DNA of 5,355 bases from JAYRWN01 sp041917975 (lineage in GTDB: Bacteria; Bacteroidota; Bacteroidia; Chitinophagales; Saprospiraceae), in the NCBI GenBank assembly GCA_041917975.1, contig JAYRWN010000143.1:1-5355 (forward strand), given 5' to 3'. Shown here piece after piece: positions 5,096 to 5,355 of the stretch. Each line of letters starts with the position of its first letter. The first letter of the stretch is position 1. The notes under the pieces were generated by a model. The model had not been told where the DNA came from. It saw nothing but the letters and a program-made list of their open reading frames with translations, and made no database searches. Made by a program: the position numbers and the translations under genes.

Positions 5096-5355
5096 TTATG
5101 GTCGTATATCCACTCTTTTGCCGGTTTTTGCAGAACGGCGGGCCGCATCCAGGATCTGCACGACCAGCAGGTTATTTTCCAAGGTATAGGGACTAAAAGC
5201 TGATGGTTTTAAACGACCGCGAATGACTTCGGAAAAATAACTGAAGGGATCGGTATAGACCCCGGTTTCTTCCGCCGTGAGAGAGAGCACTTGTTCTGGT
5301 GCTTTTTCATTCCTGCGCCAGCGCAGCGTGGAGCGATCTGGGGCAAAGATATAGC
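5096..5355 (-). CDS. Gfo/Idh/MocA-family oxidoreductase, C-terminal part (cut by window edge)
   Basis: The frame is open from the right edge to a TAA at 5098-5096, giving the last 85 codons; no internal ATG needs to be the start, as the reading continues upstream out of the window. The visible part shows YIFAPDRSTLRWRR (1-14), then DPFSYFSEVIRGRLKPS (about 38-54) and the tail YTLENNLLVVQILDAARRSAKTGKRVDIRP (56-85). The pattern DPF.Y...V.RG...P followed by SLENN..VVEILEAA..SA..G..V is the typical end of Gfo/Idh/MocA NAD(P)-dependent dehydrogenases acting on sugars or polyols. The N-terminal Rossmann fold with the GxGxxG motif and the catalytic Lys are outside the window, so substrate and integrity cannot be assessed. 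It is followed by a 116-bp gap and a candidate terminator, so it is probably not co-transcribed with ahcY. Confidence 0.8.
   Translation of the reverse strand, partial: YIFAPDRSTLRWRRNEKAPEQVLSLTAEETGVYTDPFSYFSEVIRGRLKPSAFSPYTLENNLLVVQILDAARRSAKTGKRVDIRP

Noticed and set aside
4995..5189. 64-residue plus-strand frame between ahcY and the oxidoreductase
   Set aside because: It crosses the ahcY promoter and the antisense strand of a clear Gfo/Idh/MocA C-terminus, and has no coding character.

Overview
The window looks like chromosomal DNA of a member of the Bacteroidota (Chitinophagia, Sphingobacteriia or Saprospiria type; I cannot resolve the genus). Evidence: the proteins are of Bacteroidota flavour (a 4-TM LytS-type kinase, a LytTR regulator, a DUF6702-like protein, a short HupE/UreJ protein, a PAP2-superfamily protein with a characteristic N-terminus). 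There is a perfect TAnnTTTG promoter element, and no gene start shows a clear Shine-Dalgarno sequence. No mobile element, tRNA, rRNA or CRISPR is visible.

Layout. (1) 1-323, minus: N-terminal 107 codons of a secreted PAP2/vanadium-haloperoxidase-like protein, cut by the window edge. (2) 324-558: a 235-bp divergent intergenic region unusually rich in GTAG(A)/(T)CTAC motifs, including three GTAG-type sites at an exact 21-bp period. (3) 559-2284, plus: a translationally overlapping two-component pair, a LytS-type sensor histidine kinase followed by a LytTR-type response regulator. (4) 2312-4979, minus: a compact cluster read as ahcY (S-adenosylhomocysteine hydrolase), then a HupE/UreJ-like membrane protein, a DUF6702-like exported protein and yidD, with gaps of 18 bp, 11 bp and an ATGA overlap. 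(5) 4980-5095: the ahcY promoter, overlapped by a hairpin plus T-run that probably ends the upstream transcript. (6) 5096-5355, minus: the C-terminal 85 codons of a Gfo/Idh/MocA-family oxidoreductase.

How the parts may work together. The kinase/regulator pair is a complete LytS/LytTR system. The 21-bp-phased repeats just upstream match the spacing known for LytTR binding sites, so autoregulation, and possibly control of the divergent PAP2 gene, is the most testable regulatory hypothesis. In the minus-strand cluster, the HupE-like and DUF6702-like genes look like separate-gene versions of the two halves of the longer fused HupE/UreJ_2 proteins I recall from Proteobacteria. They would form a membrane protein plus extracytoplasmic domain pair, with no hydrogenase or urease genes visible nearby. 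Co-transcription with ahcY and yidD is inferred from spacing only. No entirely new system is evident; the two items most worth follow-up are the repeat array at 361-518 and the HupE/DUF6702 pair.
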